Of a stretch of 64,000 nucleotides of DNA, positions 49,356-61,746 are shown one piece after another. How positions within the stretch are numbered: position 1 is the stretch's first letter; the number at the start of each line of letters is the position of its first letter. The DNA comes from Acanthacorydalis orientalis (taxonomy: Eukaryota; Arthropoda; Insecta; Megaloptera; Corydalidae). The DNA is taken from positions 35,567,496-35,631,495 of the forward strand of contig CM068313.1 in assembly GCA_034766995.1 (NCBI GenBank), in the 5' to 3' direction. The position numbers and the translations under genes are program-made. A model generated the notes under the pieces. It searched no databases, was not told where the DNA came from, and was given only the letters and a program-made list of their open reading frames with translations.

Positions 49356-51143
49356 ACTGTATGTATTTGTGTAATAATGGGTATGTACATACATACACAC
49401 ATATGTATGTGTGTATAAATTTTTACTTGATTAAGCTAGGAATATATTGTAAAAAAATATACATGAAACTACCGAAGTTTCGAAATAGCATTTACAATGC
49501 ATATTTGTATCAACTATCTTGAATACTTGCTGCAGTTTTATTTTATTCGTTAGAACTCCTTTATAAAAAAGATCTGATAATAATAGTATTCTTGCTATGG
49601 TATTCTTGTATTCGGTTTTTTTTTTGTATCATATCATGCAACTAATGTTTAAAATGAATTCGCAGTTTTGTACCTGTTAGGTCTTTGGACGAAAATCCTT
49701 GAAGCATACTTTGTTTGAATCAGTGTAGTTAATTTTAATCGCGTATTTAATAGCCAGTAATTAGTATTGACAGATAAAAAGTATCGGTGTGGTATAGGAT
49801 TCCTATTTACTGATGTCACTATCTTGTTTAATAATTTGAAAAAAAAATACTATATTATTTAATATCTTTTTTTTCAACATCGATCAATATTATTTGTTTT
49901 GTATCCTCGTAATTGATAGCAGTAGTGACCCAGACATTCGTCTTTGAATTTTAATAAATGAAATTAAATTCTTAAACCAGAAATTGATTTGATATTATCC
50001 ATGTATTAGGCTGAATTAAGAAATAGTAAACACCAGTTAATGAATTGCAGTATGTTAATTATTTCTATATACTTTGTTATCCAAAATATATTTGATCCAA
50101 ATTTAGAAAAATATTCTTCAGTAGTAAATGTCAATATAATGCTATAAGTGATTTAGAAGTTCTGATGTTTTTAATAAATTATTTTTTTTAATAATTTTTT
50201 TATCAAATTATTAGTCTCTGTCAACTTTTTAATTAATTCATATTTAGTCCGTCTTTAAAGTCTTATATGAAATTAAATATTTGATTATTAAATGTTTTTT
50301 TAATGATGATATTGTGTTATTGTACTTGTTCGATTGTTTTTTTTTCGTTAATTTTCTTTATTGTATTTTCGTATTAGTTTGTTCATTGATTATTTCGTTA
50401 AATGTAAATAATATTTGATGTGTGAGTAATTTATTAAAAATATATTTAAAATTTATGTATCTATTAAAAATGTTATAGTGTTTTCTGTCAATGTTTTGCA
50501 TACTTTTTTTAAAGTAGTGAGACATGTAGTTTTTTTGTTTCATGGAAGAAAAACCATTTCATTATATTTTCAACTATTTATATTTTTTACTTGTTTTCTT
50601 AAATACATAGTGAATAATTTTCGGTCGTCGTTTTTTTTTGCGATTAAACTATTTCATATTGTTTAATGGCCTGCGTTTCTTTTTATTATATTTTTCTTTT
50701 TCTTCAAAATTAATTGTATTAAAAAGTTAATATTCTTAAAATATAACATTTAATTTATTATCAGGTCAATTGAATATAGGACTGGATCTATAATGGATCT
50801 ATAACTGGATTATTGTGTGTGTGTGTGTGTGTTAGTATATCTATATAAAAATGGCAGCAGATAATTTTTGGCGACCTTTTAATTTTTTGTGGTTAAATAC
50901 TATTTTATGTATATATTGTGTTTAAAAAACTTGAAACATTTATATTACTCTGACTCTGATTTGTTATTATCATTCATTACACAAAATTAGGATTTAACTA
51001 GTAAGAGTGCATGGTACAATATATACATTCTTTATTAATTATTTAAATATTTAATTGTTTCTTATTCGATGGGTATGTCTGAATAGTAAAATATTTTTAA
51101 ATTTCTGTTTAAATTAATTTCTTGGAAAGTAAATAGTTTTATT

Positions 51144-51203
51144 TACACACACACACACACAAATATATATATATATATATATATATCTTACATACATACA
51201 TAA

Positions 51204-51280
<77 letters not shown>

Positions 51281-51316
51281 ACATACATACATAAATACAT
51301 ATATATATATATATAT
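51144..51316. repeat. Compound CA/TA/CATA microsatellite with a duplicated unit
   Basis: CA run, TA, then TTACATACATACATAAATAC, a 68-bp TA tract, the same TTACATACATACATAAATAC again and more TA. A larger unit of about 95 bp was duplicated. Confidence 0.9.
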
Positions 51317-51554
51317 GAAATATAAATTTTTACTGAAAGTCGAGATGTCAATCTATTAATGGGAAATATATATGTACACGATTAATAATAGCATTTTTAG
51401 TAACTGATATTTTATAAGTGTATAAGAAAATTTTACTGAATTAATTAAAGCTTATTTTAAGGAAACACTGGGAATTCAATATATTTACAGTGGTGTGAAT
51501 ATGCGTAATTTTGAAAATACCTGTTGTAAATGTGGTTATGTCTTTCTCTTATGT

Positions 51555-51555
<1 letters not shown>

Positions 51556-51591
<36 letters not shown>

Positions 51592-51599
51592 AATATGAA

Positions 51600-51666
<67 letters not shown>
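51556..51666. repeat. Split (TA)n microsatellite
   Basis: TA 51556-51587 and 51603-51666, separated by GTGAAATATGAATATATG. Confidence 0.95.
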
Positions 51667-51670
<4 letters not shown>

Positions 51671-51968
51671 CAGTGATGCTGTGACTTTTATTCGTTCTCT
51701 AATTGGTTGATATCAGTAACATGATCTGTGGTCTGATTAATTGGTATCAATCACGTGGTTTGTCTTTTGACTAGTTGCAATGAATCGCGTGATCGGAAGG
51801 TTTTCATCCTAATTAATTGAAAAACTTTTCCAGTAAAAAAATATGATTTACATTTTATGCGTATTATTTGTGCCTATTACTTGTTAATTTTTGTTATTTG
51901 TCAGGAGGGAGCGAGTGTTAATGAGTGGGGGCGAAGGTGAGCGTAGCGAACAGTAGCCAAATATCTAG
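51667..51968 (+). mobile_element. Helitron-like element, copy 3, with internal tandem repeats
   Basis: The 3' part (GAGTGGGGGCGAAGGTGAGC, GTAGCGAACAG, then ATATCTAGT) is a degenerate relative of the 3' ends at 8444-8532 and 55862-55975 and also stops at CTAG before T. The 5' part (51690-51800) has three imperfect units of about 34 bp around TAATTGGT-ATCAATCACGTG. The left limit is set by the TA tract. Confidence 0.35.
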
Positions 51969-52249
51969 TAATTTTATAATAATAAAAGCAAGTCTTTTAA
52001 ACATAAACAATAATATTTAAATGGAACATTTTTTATAATATAAATCAAATAAAAATGTGAATTCATTGTGCAATGTGTTTGCCTGTTTTGAAGACAAAAA
52101 AATCAATATTCAATGTATTATCTAGATTTCACCTTATGTCATACTTTTTTATCAAGGACTGTAAACATGGATATTATGACTTAAGTCATTAAGCTTTTTC
52201 GTAGTAATCACTTCATAGTCCTTATATTACCAGGAAATTTCATATAATG

Positions 52250-52520
52250 TTAACACGTTGACTGCTGAGTCTGCACCTAGCGCGTTCAATGAATATCTCA
52301 CTGTGCGCACAAGGCGCCCAGCCCGGCTGGTCTTATATTTCGGGTATTCCGAACACTACGTACGAATTAATTAGTGTTCATCGAAACAGGTACGATGAAC
52401 ACTAATTACTGTAATAAGACATCAGAATTCATTTTAACGTTATTAACAGTTTTATTACATTTTGAAGATGGGAATTTTTTCAGCACAGTGCAGACCTATA
52501 AAGCGCAATGAATGTGTTAA
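52250..52520. mobile_element. TTAA-flanked non-autonomous element C with internal hairpin
   Basis: The element lies between TTAA sites at 52250 and 52517. Inverted ends are CACGTTGACTGC and CACATTCATTGC, ends of piggyBac-like type. A perfect 16-bp inverted repeat TAATTAGTGTTCATCG (52368-52383 and 52393-52408, 9-base loop) lies in the middle. No coding sequence is seen. Confidence 0.6.
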
Positions 52521-52871
52521 GGAACATTTTACAAAAATTAACTTTTTTTTAATATGTATTTGTGTATTTTATGTACGGATTTTACTTGTGATTCAATTAA
52601 CTTTTAATTTTTTATTCTGCGAAGATGATATTTTGTATGTCGAAAATGTATATGCAATATATATAAAGATATTGTATAAAGATAAAGCAGTTCTTCGTTT
52701 TTATAATCGCGAAATATCCACGTGCTACTTGTTTACTACCGTTTTTATCAACTCATGTCAACGGCTCAATTTATATGCGTAGGCATTTTGATAAACTCAA
52801 TGTTGATATTGCGTTTGACATATCTTGAAATCATGGTTATTGATGTAACAACTTATCATGCGTATTGCATA

Positions 52872-52873
52872 CA

Positions 52874-52960
<87 letters not shown>
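52872..52960. repeat. (TA)n microsatellite with TACATA breaks
   Basis: About 88 bp, mostly TA. Confidence 0.95.
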
Positions 52961-52964
<4 letters not shown>

Positions 52965-53248
52965 GTATATACACATGCATACAATTTCTATATTCATGGT
53001 TTTTATTGTTGGAGGTAATTGTAGATAAGAAAAATGTAATCCATAGTATATTTATTATTAGTTCTTTATATTGAGTATAAAATGATGAAAGATAATAATA
53101 ACAAAAGATTTTTTTATGTACAATTATCCAAATGTAATTAATAGTTTAAAATTTATCGAATAAATTAAATGTTCATTTAATTGTAAAATTAATATTTGAA
53201 TGACCTGTTCCTTTTCTACATATGTATATACGAGTATTATTAGAAAAC

Positions 53249-53286
53249 ACACACACATATATATATATATACATATATATATACAC

Positions 53287-53334
<48 letters not shown>
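53249..53334. repeat. (CA)n(TA)n microsatellite
   Basis: CA run, then TA with two ACATA breaks. Confidence 0.95.
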
Positions 53335-53338
<4 letters not shown>

Positions 53339-53479
53339 GCGCTTTTGAAGTTATGCAGTGCATATTTTATGCAAATTCGGGGTTGCCCGCTGTGTATGCA
53401 TATAAAAACTGCACGTTGTTTAAAAAGTTTTAAATTTAAATTATTATATTTTTTAAAGTTTATATTTTTTAATTTAAAA

Positions 53480-53968
53480 TTTTCAATTTTGAACTGTTTA
53501 AATCATGTTGTGCGTACAATCGCCAAAAAGAGACAACACACTCTAAATTCCTGTTTGAAAGCAGCTTGACCTGGAGGTGTTGCAAACAGTGGAATCATTT
53601 AAACGTCAACAGAATCAGCTGAAATCATTCTTTTGGCACATGAAATTGGTGGAGAAGGTTTTGATACCTTTAACCAGAGTGATTTCAACGAATTGCTTGT
53701 GGATAATACTTCAAGGGACGATGCTATTATTGGTATATCTGTAGATATCGTCGAAGATCCAGAAAACGATAGTGAAGCGAAAGAAAAACCTATCCTCCTC
53801 ATTGCAAACATAATTCGAGAGTCTTCAACATTTAATAAATTGGAAAATCATTTTCTTGTTAATGATACAAATTATGAACATGCCTTCAAATTTCAACGTG
53901 AGCTGAAGAATTATATGTCTGGATATTTCGAACTGCATAAAAAATTAGTAAAATCATTACAAAGTTGA
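53480..53968 (+). pseudogene. Tigger/jerky-like (pogo group) transposase C-terminal relic
   Basis: One continuous plus-strand frame interrupted by two stops. It reads VVRTIAKKRQHTLNSCLKAA*PGGV (family pattern TLN.CWKKLWP..V, the Trp now a TGA), a second stop TAA, then STESAEIILLAHEIGGEGFD...DFNELLVD (family pattern LAHxxGGEGFxxxxxxDxxELL), an acidic stretch EDPENDSEAKEKPILLIANI, and FNKLENHFLVNDTNYEHAFKFQR...LKNYMSGYFELHKK to the stop at 53966. The last 120 codons are open. The CENP-B-like DNA-binding part and the DDE core are missing. Assignment rests on remembered family patterns. Confidence 0.6.
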
Positions 53969-54355
53969 ATCACTGATTACATAAAATACTTTACAATTTA
54001 TACAATATGAACGATACTCTATTATACGATAGTTCTAAAAATGGTGTTATAATTGCGTCAAATGAAACTTAAATTGTGCTATATAATAAAAAGATCAGAA
54101 TGATACAAAGACACGTTTTTATGTTTAACGGAATACCGATTTACAGTATTAAAATACGAAATAACTAGAAAACTCTAACAGTGTAGTAAAAATTAATATA
54201 TGGTGCAAAGAATTTTAGAATTCTATATTAAAGTATGTAAATTCTTTTTTATAAACTATATAGAAATGTTAATTATTCTGTAACCAATACTTTAATCTCT
54301 ACAAATGAATTTGAATGAGTTTGAATATATTTAAACCTCTGTAACGAATCTTTAT

Positions 54356-54356
54356 G

Positions 54357-54405
<49 letters not shown>
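54356..54405. repeat. (TA)n microsatellite
   Basis: Pure TA, about 48 bp. Confidence 0.95.
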
Positions 54406-54407
<2 letters not shown>

Positions 54408-54984
54408 GAATAGAATGTTAAATGACTCATACAAACTCTACAAGAAAATAAAAACAAATATGAATGAAATGACAGAATAAAATTCGATTTTAAAAAATTC
54501 ATATGCAAATACGAATTACACAAATCTCCACCGGAAATTATTATGAAAAAACGAATCGCATACACGTGCTCACTTATAATTAAAAATCCACTCTGACGAA
54601 CGGCTTGAGAGCAACTGTTCAAAACTAATTATATTGTTATCTAAAACGTTGTTCAAAAACAAATAATATTATTAGTTTTTGTATGTTGAATGTTGTTACG
54701 AATTTTCAACGCAAACAATTCTAATTAAAAACACATTATGTTATTTTCAGCAAGTAAACTTCGCGTATCATCGTTTAATTACTAAAAAAGTCATTACAAG
54801 AATATGCATCTCTATTTATGAAGTAAATTTTGCTTGGTCATATTTAGTTAACCTTTTTTTTAACCTTGTAAATTTTTCTTTGTTCTGTTCCTGTACATTT
54901 AATATATAACATTGTTTTATATTTTTGTGCCCAAGCATAAAAACATGCATGAATAACAAGGTACAGAACCATATATAGTTACGT

Positions 54985-54987
<3 letters not shown>

Positions 54988-55031
<44 letters not shown>
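54988..55031. repeat. (TA)n microsatellite
   Basis: Pure TA, about 43 bp. Confidence 0.95.
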
Positions 55032-55032
<1 letters not shown>

Positions 55033-55498
55033 CTGAATGTTTTGTTATAAAGAAAATATAAAATTCATCAATTTTTTGTCATATTTTCATTAATTCATCA
55101 GTTGGTCATACACATTTGTATAATACAAACATAAATGGCTATATCAATGTCAAAATGTGTATTATTCTTTTCTATAACTATTTTATATACTAGTTTATAT
55201 TTGTTTCGAAAAGTGCATGAAATTTTGTTAAAAGAACTATTCGGCTATTCGTAAAAAATTAATGCTATGTGAAAGATAAATATTTCAAATAATTGTTTAT
55301 CTATTATTTGAATAAATACTAATTTAAAAATAATGAAAAGTGAAGGTAATTAGATCTTGTTATTTCTAAACAGAGATTATGACTTTTTAAAATGACTAAT
55401 GCTGTAAAGGCAACAAATCATAATTTATATTCATTAAATTTTTGTTTAAATATATTTTAGTTGTAATAGTGAGTTAAATAAAGGTCTCTCTTGTATAA

Positions 55499-55552
<54 letters not shown>
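55499..55552. repeat. (TA)n microsatellite
   Basis: Nearly pure TA, about 53 bp. Confidence 0.95.
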
Positions 55553-55555
<3 letters not shown>

Positions 55556-55624
55556 GTGTTTAGCTACAAAAAATTCAAAGGTTGCGAAAAATAATCTACT
55601 GCCATCTTTATATAGATATATTAA

Positions 55625-55806
<182 letters not shown>

Positions 55807-55861
55807 ACGATCACGTTGCTATATATTTGATTATAATTATATAGACATAATGAGTTTTAAA

Positions 55862-55975
55862 AAATATGTTTATTATTTCATTAAGTTGTATATATAGGCT
55901 TATAATTGAGAAGTGGGCGAGCACAGCGAGCCCGGGTGTTAGTAAGCGAAGCGAGCAGGGGGCGAAGCCCTCTAG
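55862..55975 (+). mobile_element. Helitron-like 3' end, copy 2
   Basis: Matches copy 1 from AAATATGTTTATT through GTGGGCGAGC and carries an extra AGTAAGCGAAGCGAGC block. The end is GGGGGCGAAGCCCTCTAG followed by T and TA repeats: a GC-rich potential hairpin just before CTAG, as expected of a Helitron 3' terminus. The G/C-rich GCGAAGCGAGC motifs stand out from the AT-rich surroundings. Confidence 0.5.
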
Positions 55976-56510
55976 TATATATATATATTTGAATGCATAC
56001 ATTGTATGTATGTATGTATGCTATTTCAACATGAAAATAAAACTTTAACTTTATGTAGAATATCAGCCAAAAAGACTTACACAATCTATATTCTGTGTGT
56101 GTGTGGGTTTTAAATGGATTATTGGAAAGCAATCCTGCACCACGGATGAAGTATTGCATTTGTATACTCGAATTTATTGAAGTAAAATTGCGTTGTTCTT
56201 ATCTTTATAGAATCAAAGACACATTTTACAAACTTCTACGATCGTTTTCGTTTTATTCGTACCTTTTAGTGTAAAATGTTATTTAAACGAATTTCTTCTA
56301 CGTTCAATTCAAATATTTGTTGTAGACATTTGTACAAATAAAACATTAGAGTATTTTTTTCATAATGAGGGCAAAGAATTAAGCACGGAAATAATCTAAC
56401 TTTAATATTAATAAAGTATCTAACCATTATTAATCACTCATTTCAAAATGTGTAATTGTTTGCTTCTATTTGATTATAGATTATATCTATAAATACAAAA
56501 GAGAAATAAT

Positions 56511-56521
56511 ATATATATGTA

Positions 56522-56589
<68 letters not shown>
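56511..56589. repeat. (TA)n microsatellite with TATATGTG lead
   Basis: TATATGTATATATGTG units pass into about 58 bp TA. Confidence 0.95.
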
Positions 56590-56591
<2 letters not shown>

Positions 56592-56725
56592 CACATTTAT
56601 ATACATAACGATTTATTTTATATCTACGGATTTTATTTTCATATTTATATATCTACTTTTTCCTTAAATGATATTTTATTTGATATTTTCCTATTATTTC
56701 TCAGTTCAACAAACTTAATTTCTCC

Positions 56726-56727
<2 letters not shown>

Positions 56728-56780
<53 letters not shown>

Positions 56781-56786
56781 TACATA
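56728..56786. repeat. (TA)n(CA)n microsatellite
   Basis: TA about 43 bp, then a short CA and CATA run. Confidence 0.95.
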
Positions 56787-56879
56787 TACATTTATTATTA
56801 TGTCCTTTGTAAACATTCTCGTAGATAGATTATTTTTTAGCAATTTAGTACTTTATAAATTTTTTTATTGATAATTTTG

Positions 56880-56882
<3 letters not shown>

Positions 56883-56924
<42 letters not shown>
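56883..56924. repeat. (TA)n(TG)n microsatellite at SINE tail
   Basis: TA, then TG, continuous with the AAAT-type tail of the SINE-like sequence on its right. Confidence 0.9.
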
Positions 56925-56925
<1 letters not shown>

Positions 56926-57085
56926 TTATTTATTTATTTTTTGTTTAAAAGAGAGTTTAACATTTGTAAATAGGAAGATTAGAACACTCGTTTGTCAAAA
57001 TGTATGACTGGACCAAGATTTAAACCTAGGTCAGTTGCGGACGACGCTCTTTTAGAGCTCTATCCAATGCAATATGATTCATACA
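56925..57085 (-). mobile_element. tRNA-like SINE relic
   Basis: On the minus strand a tRNA-like stretch GGATAGAGCTCTAAAAGAGC...CTGACCTAGG + TTTAAATCTTGG has a B-box-like GGTTTAAATC (consensus GGTTCGANTC). It is followed by about 70 bp of body and an AAATAAATAAATAAAC tail running into CA and TA repeats. No intact tRNA cloverleaf is seen, so it is a retroposed tRNA-derived element and not a tRNA gene. Confidence 0.45.
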
Positions 57086-58220
57086 ATCGATATGTGAGAA
57101 TTGTTACCGTGCAGTGATGTATTTGTACACGGAATGCGTATGCTTAATATTAGTGGTTTAAGCAAATTAAGCACAGGGATTTATAAAAAAATTAATATTT
57201 TGTTTCAACCATTTAAAATTTACTGTTCCGTTATATATAACATCGTTTACATTCTAATAGTGCGAATTTATTTATTTGCCGTGTCTGAATTAATGAAAAC
57301 AGAATTATTTTTGTCGATATAATTTTGAATTATTGTTTTTGACTTTCTTAATTTGATTTATTATGGAATATATTTATATTTAATCTACTGAAAACAGTAT
57401 AGTAAAGACGTTTCATCATAATGATATTCCCAGAAATTTAATTAACGTAAAGTTCAATAAGTATTAGGTATATTTTTAAATAATTTATTTATAATTGTGT
57501 TAATAAATTCATATTTCAGTTATTTAAAATTTTTGTTGTAGACATTGATTAATATAGAAACAATAAATAACAGTTTGATCACAAGTACGGCTGATTAAAA
57601 CATAAAATATAAATTTCATATCAATTAACCTACAACTGGTAATCTGGACTTGGATATTTAGTTTCTCTTATTCTATGTATATTGAAAAGAATTATGTAGA
57701 AGTTTCGGTTTGAACCATAAAATTATCTTATTATCTTTCTTAACTTTAAATTATACATATAAAAATCGTATTAAAACGAATATTCATTATTATATAGAGT
57801 TTCCACTGCAATTAATAAATATAATGGCACCGTATCTATTATCATAAATATCAGTACTATTTTTTTCTTTTTGAATATAAAAATTTTCCCCGTAGAATCA
57901 TTTCTTAGAATTTGCAAGTTAGATAAAAATTATCTACGTGAGGTAAATAATTATAAAAAGTTATAATAATAAGAATTAACGAAGCGCAGCTGAACCAATC
58001 ATTTGAATTACTTGTGTTCTTAAAGTAATTGTCGTATAAATTGCTGACAATAGTCACATTTTTAATTGTTATGAAAAAAATGAAAAAATAATCATTAAAT
58101 ACTGAATAAAGTTATTTACTTTATGATGTATTACCTGTAAATGTGATTTGGATAGAGGTCTTTAACAGGAATAAGAAATATATATTTAGGTTGTGTGATT
58201 AAAATTATCTTGTATGTTAA

Positions 58221-58374
<154 letters not shown>

Positions 58375-59004
58375 GGTCAGAAAACAATTTAAATTGTTTT
58401 TCTGAAAAAAACTAGACATAAACATTTCTTTAGTTAAATGTTTTTATTCACTGTTGGTTATAGTTTGAAGACATATTTTGCTGTAGGCTTTTCAGCCTAT
58501 ATGTGTTGCCGATAAAATGTAATTGTATCAATGTAATACTTCCTCAATAAATTACTTTAGTGATGGATATTTTTTCAGAATAGATCCTCATCAATGCTTC
58601 TTGGCGCTTAATTAATTTTTTTTAACCCTATAAATTTATCACGATGCAATATTTTAAAAGTTTCTTCTTCTGATCTACAGAACTTCCCGGAGATGTATTT
58701 GAACTGTAAATGCATACCTTTGAATAAAATAATGTCGTTTGGTTTTCATTAAAAAAAATGAAAATGTAAAAAACATTACATATTTGATGAATTGTTATGA
58801 GTCTAAAGCTGTGAGTCTTTTGTAATGAGTCTAGAGCTTTTTATGGACTCAATTTGGATTGCGGAGTATTTTTCGTCCCTTACTGGATTAGATAGTATAT
58901 TGTTAATATGATAAAATGAATAGATTCTTCAGTAAGCATTGATATGAATTAATATGATTTCAAATCATATTTAATGCTGTTTTTGTTTTAAATCGAAATT
59001 ATTA

Positions 59005-59252
59005 GAGTACAGCTCCTGATGAAATTCATCCACGATGACGAATCGACGCAAAAATGCTTGCTCGTTCTTTCCATTTTTGCGGCAACTGCTACAATACTCA
59101 CTTCAAACATCTGTAGAACATGAACAATCGTCGCTTCTGGCTGCAATTTCGCCTATGCTAGTTTGAAAAGTGACACTTGATAACCGTGACGTTTCAAAAT
59201 GAATGGTGGCGCTATATCATAGAATTTTACCCAATTTATCAAACGACCAACG
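59005..59252 (-). mobile_element. Second mariner family, 5' end fragment
   Basis: On the minus strand it starts after TA with CGTTGGTCGTTTGATAAATT, the same terminal repeat as at 27637. It continues with 5' UTR-like sequence and then EQAFLRRFVIVDEFHQELY, the mariner segment around the first catalytic Asp (FLRRFVxVDE). Most of the transposase N-terminus is deleted, and the copy is cut near 59005. Confidence 0.7.
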
Positions 59253-59534
59253 TATATGAATACCGAACGGAACTAATGGAGTACAAAATTTGACAAAAAA
59301 CTTCTCTATCTGTCATAAAGGTTTTTTAAATTTTTTAACAGACAAGAGAGAAAAAAATTATATGTAAATGCAGAAAATGGCTATTCTTATGTAGATTTCT
59401 TTGTTCATTTTTGAGATGAACAAACTGGTAATCACGGAAATCTTCATACAAATGAAAATTAATTCAAATATCGTATGTTAATTTCAGAGTTCTGATATGA
59501 AAAAAATTCAAAACCTTTTTATATACATCTCGAA

Positions 59535-59537
<3 letters not shown>

Positions 59538-59583
<46 letters not shown>
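59538..59583. repeat. (TA)n microsatellite
   Basis: Pure TA, 45 bp. Confidence 0.95.
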
Positions 59584-59586
<3 letters not shown>

Positions 59587-60901
59587 AGTGCGCTATAATA
59601 TGAATATTATTTTTTTCATAAATGTATATTTGCTTTTTAAATTCATATAAAATTGATGAAATCAGTTAAAAAAATATAAATACGTTTTTAATTAGTATTT
59701 GTTGGTAATTGTTATCGTGTTTCCCATACATTAATTGGTTTTGAATTTCATTTATTAATTATTTTTAGATTTTATTCAACCGTCCATTGAATTCACATCT
59801 TTATATACATATATAATATATTGTGTCATAACAATCTGCCATTCTCGTTAACTTGTTGACATATCAGTTTGGTTATTATTTTAAGAAACAGTGATGTGAT
59901 ACATAAATTATTATCTCATCTTTATACCTAAGATGTCGTTTCACTTTAGTATATTTTACAGTTTTGTAACACGTGTTATTTTCATTAACTTCATATCGAT
60001 TAATTAAAATAAATTGTCATTTATGCACTAATGTGATCAAAACAAGATAGTTATTGAATATATTACAGTATGTTTAATTTAAAACATATTTGTAGATTCT
60101 GTTTTCACTTGTACGTAAATGAATGAATGATTTGTAAATAGTGTGACATGTCAGTTAAATTATGTACAAATTATACACCCAGGTACATATGTACTTCTCT
60201 CTCGTTTTCTGTTTGTATATATATATATATATAAGCATATATGGCTGTTAAATATAATTTTAAAAGAAGCTAAAATTGCTAACAATTAAGAGAAATAATG
60301 ATAAAAACTGAACGAATGACCCGCTTTTATTTCCTTTGATATTTTTTTATTTAACGCGTTTTTCGCTCAGTTTCAACAGATCATGTATAACTTCATTGAT
60401 TTATATTAGCTTTACACGCCGCGTAAACTTTTTTCTCCGTATTTTTCCATTATTGATCTTTTTCACGTCTGCACATATCTTTTTTAATGCCCAAACCAAC
60501 GTGACATTTGCCTCCGACAAAATCCAAGCACATTATTTGGAAACGTTTTTTTTTTAGTTCGTAGTTTGTAAACAATCATTGTTTGTTTTCACTTCTTACA
60601 GGAGCATAGAACCGAACAGAGAATGAATCCTGGAAACTTTTCTTTCGAACCAAACTAATACATTCTTTACAACTTTCATTATTTCTTATTCACGTCGTAT
60701 TTTATTATAATTATATGGACTTTCAATTTTGTAGAGTGTTGTTAATTTATTGAAATACTTACAAACGTGAAATAGTATTTGTGTTACTTTAATTTATATC
60801 ATTTTCTTATTTCTCATTCGTGGTTCTAAATATATAAAGAATATTTTTTCAAATGTTTAATTTACTTATTTGGATTTACAGTTAATATATTTTTTTTATT
60901 A

Positions 60902-60906
<5 letters not shown>

Positions 60907-60944
<38 letters not shown>
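60907..60944. repeat. (TA)n microsatellite
   Basis: Pure TA, 38 bp. Confidence 0.95.
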
Positions 60945-60945
<1 letters not shown>

Positions 60946-61674
60946 TCATTTATGAATGGTTTATCTTCTTATAATTGTGTTTTAGTTAAGTATTTTTCAA
61001 TACTGTTTTTATGTTAATTTAATTTACTGCATATATATATCCATCTTCCACCAATATTTTACTAATTATCTTGAGATTATTCTCCCCAATAATTTTTTCA
61101 AGTTCAATGTTAAATGAACAGCAGTTCTGTTAGTTTGGGTTTTCTTAATATCATTCGATTTATTTTTCATTATTACCAGACATTTCATTTTTACTGCATT
61201 ATAGTTTTAGTTATCTATATTATTTATTTGTCTTTTTAGAGAGTTTTCCTTTTTAATAGTTTATAAGCGTTCGTTAAGGATATTAATGTGTGCTTCTCAT
61301 AGAAATTAGGTAATTATACATAAAAAAATATGGTGACAGCTTAATTATTTTTTTTATAATCTATTCAGTCTAATCAAATTGTTTGTGACAAGTTCAACGC
61401 TTTATTTTTTAGACTATACATTGAACGTTGTCACATTTAAGGCTTGCTAGTGTCGCAGAAAATTGCATTTTAATGAAACTTTGGTGTTTCATTAAATATT
61501 TAAATTGTTTATTGACTCATATATAAATGTCATAGATAGTTAATAGCGATTTTTAGCATTGTTTCAGTAAATATATTATTTATAAATGTAATACTGGCTG
61601 TTGATTAGTGTTATCCAAGTAAAATTTTTAACTGTTTTTTCAATGCAATTGTCTAAAAATATGTACACATCCAC

Positions 61675-61682
61675 ACATACAT

Positions 61683-61743
<61 letters not shown>
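61675..61743. repeat. (CA)n(TA)n microsatellite
   Basis: CA about 20 bp, then TA about 44 bp. Confidence 0.95.

Positions 61744-61746
<3 letters not shown>

Noticed and set aside
57000..57085. Functional tRNA gene
   Set aside because: Only a B-box-like motif and partial arms are present; no full cloverleaf or acceptor stem, and an A-rich tail follows.
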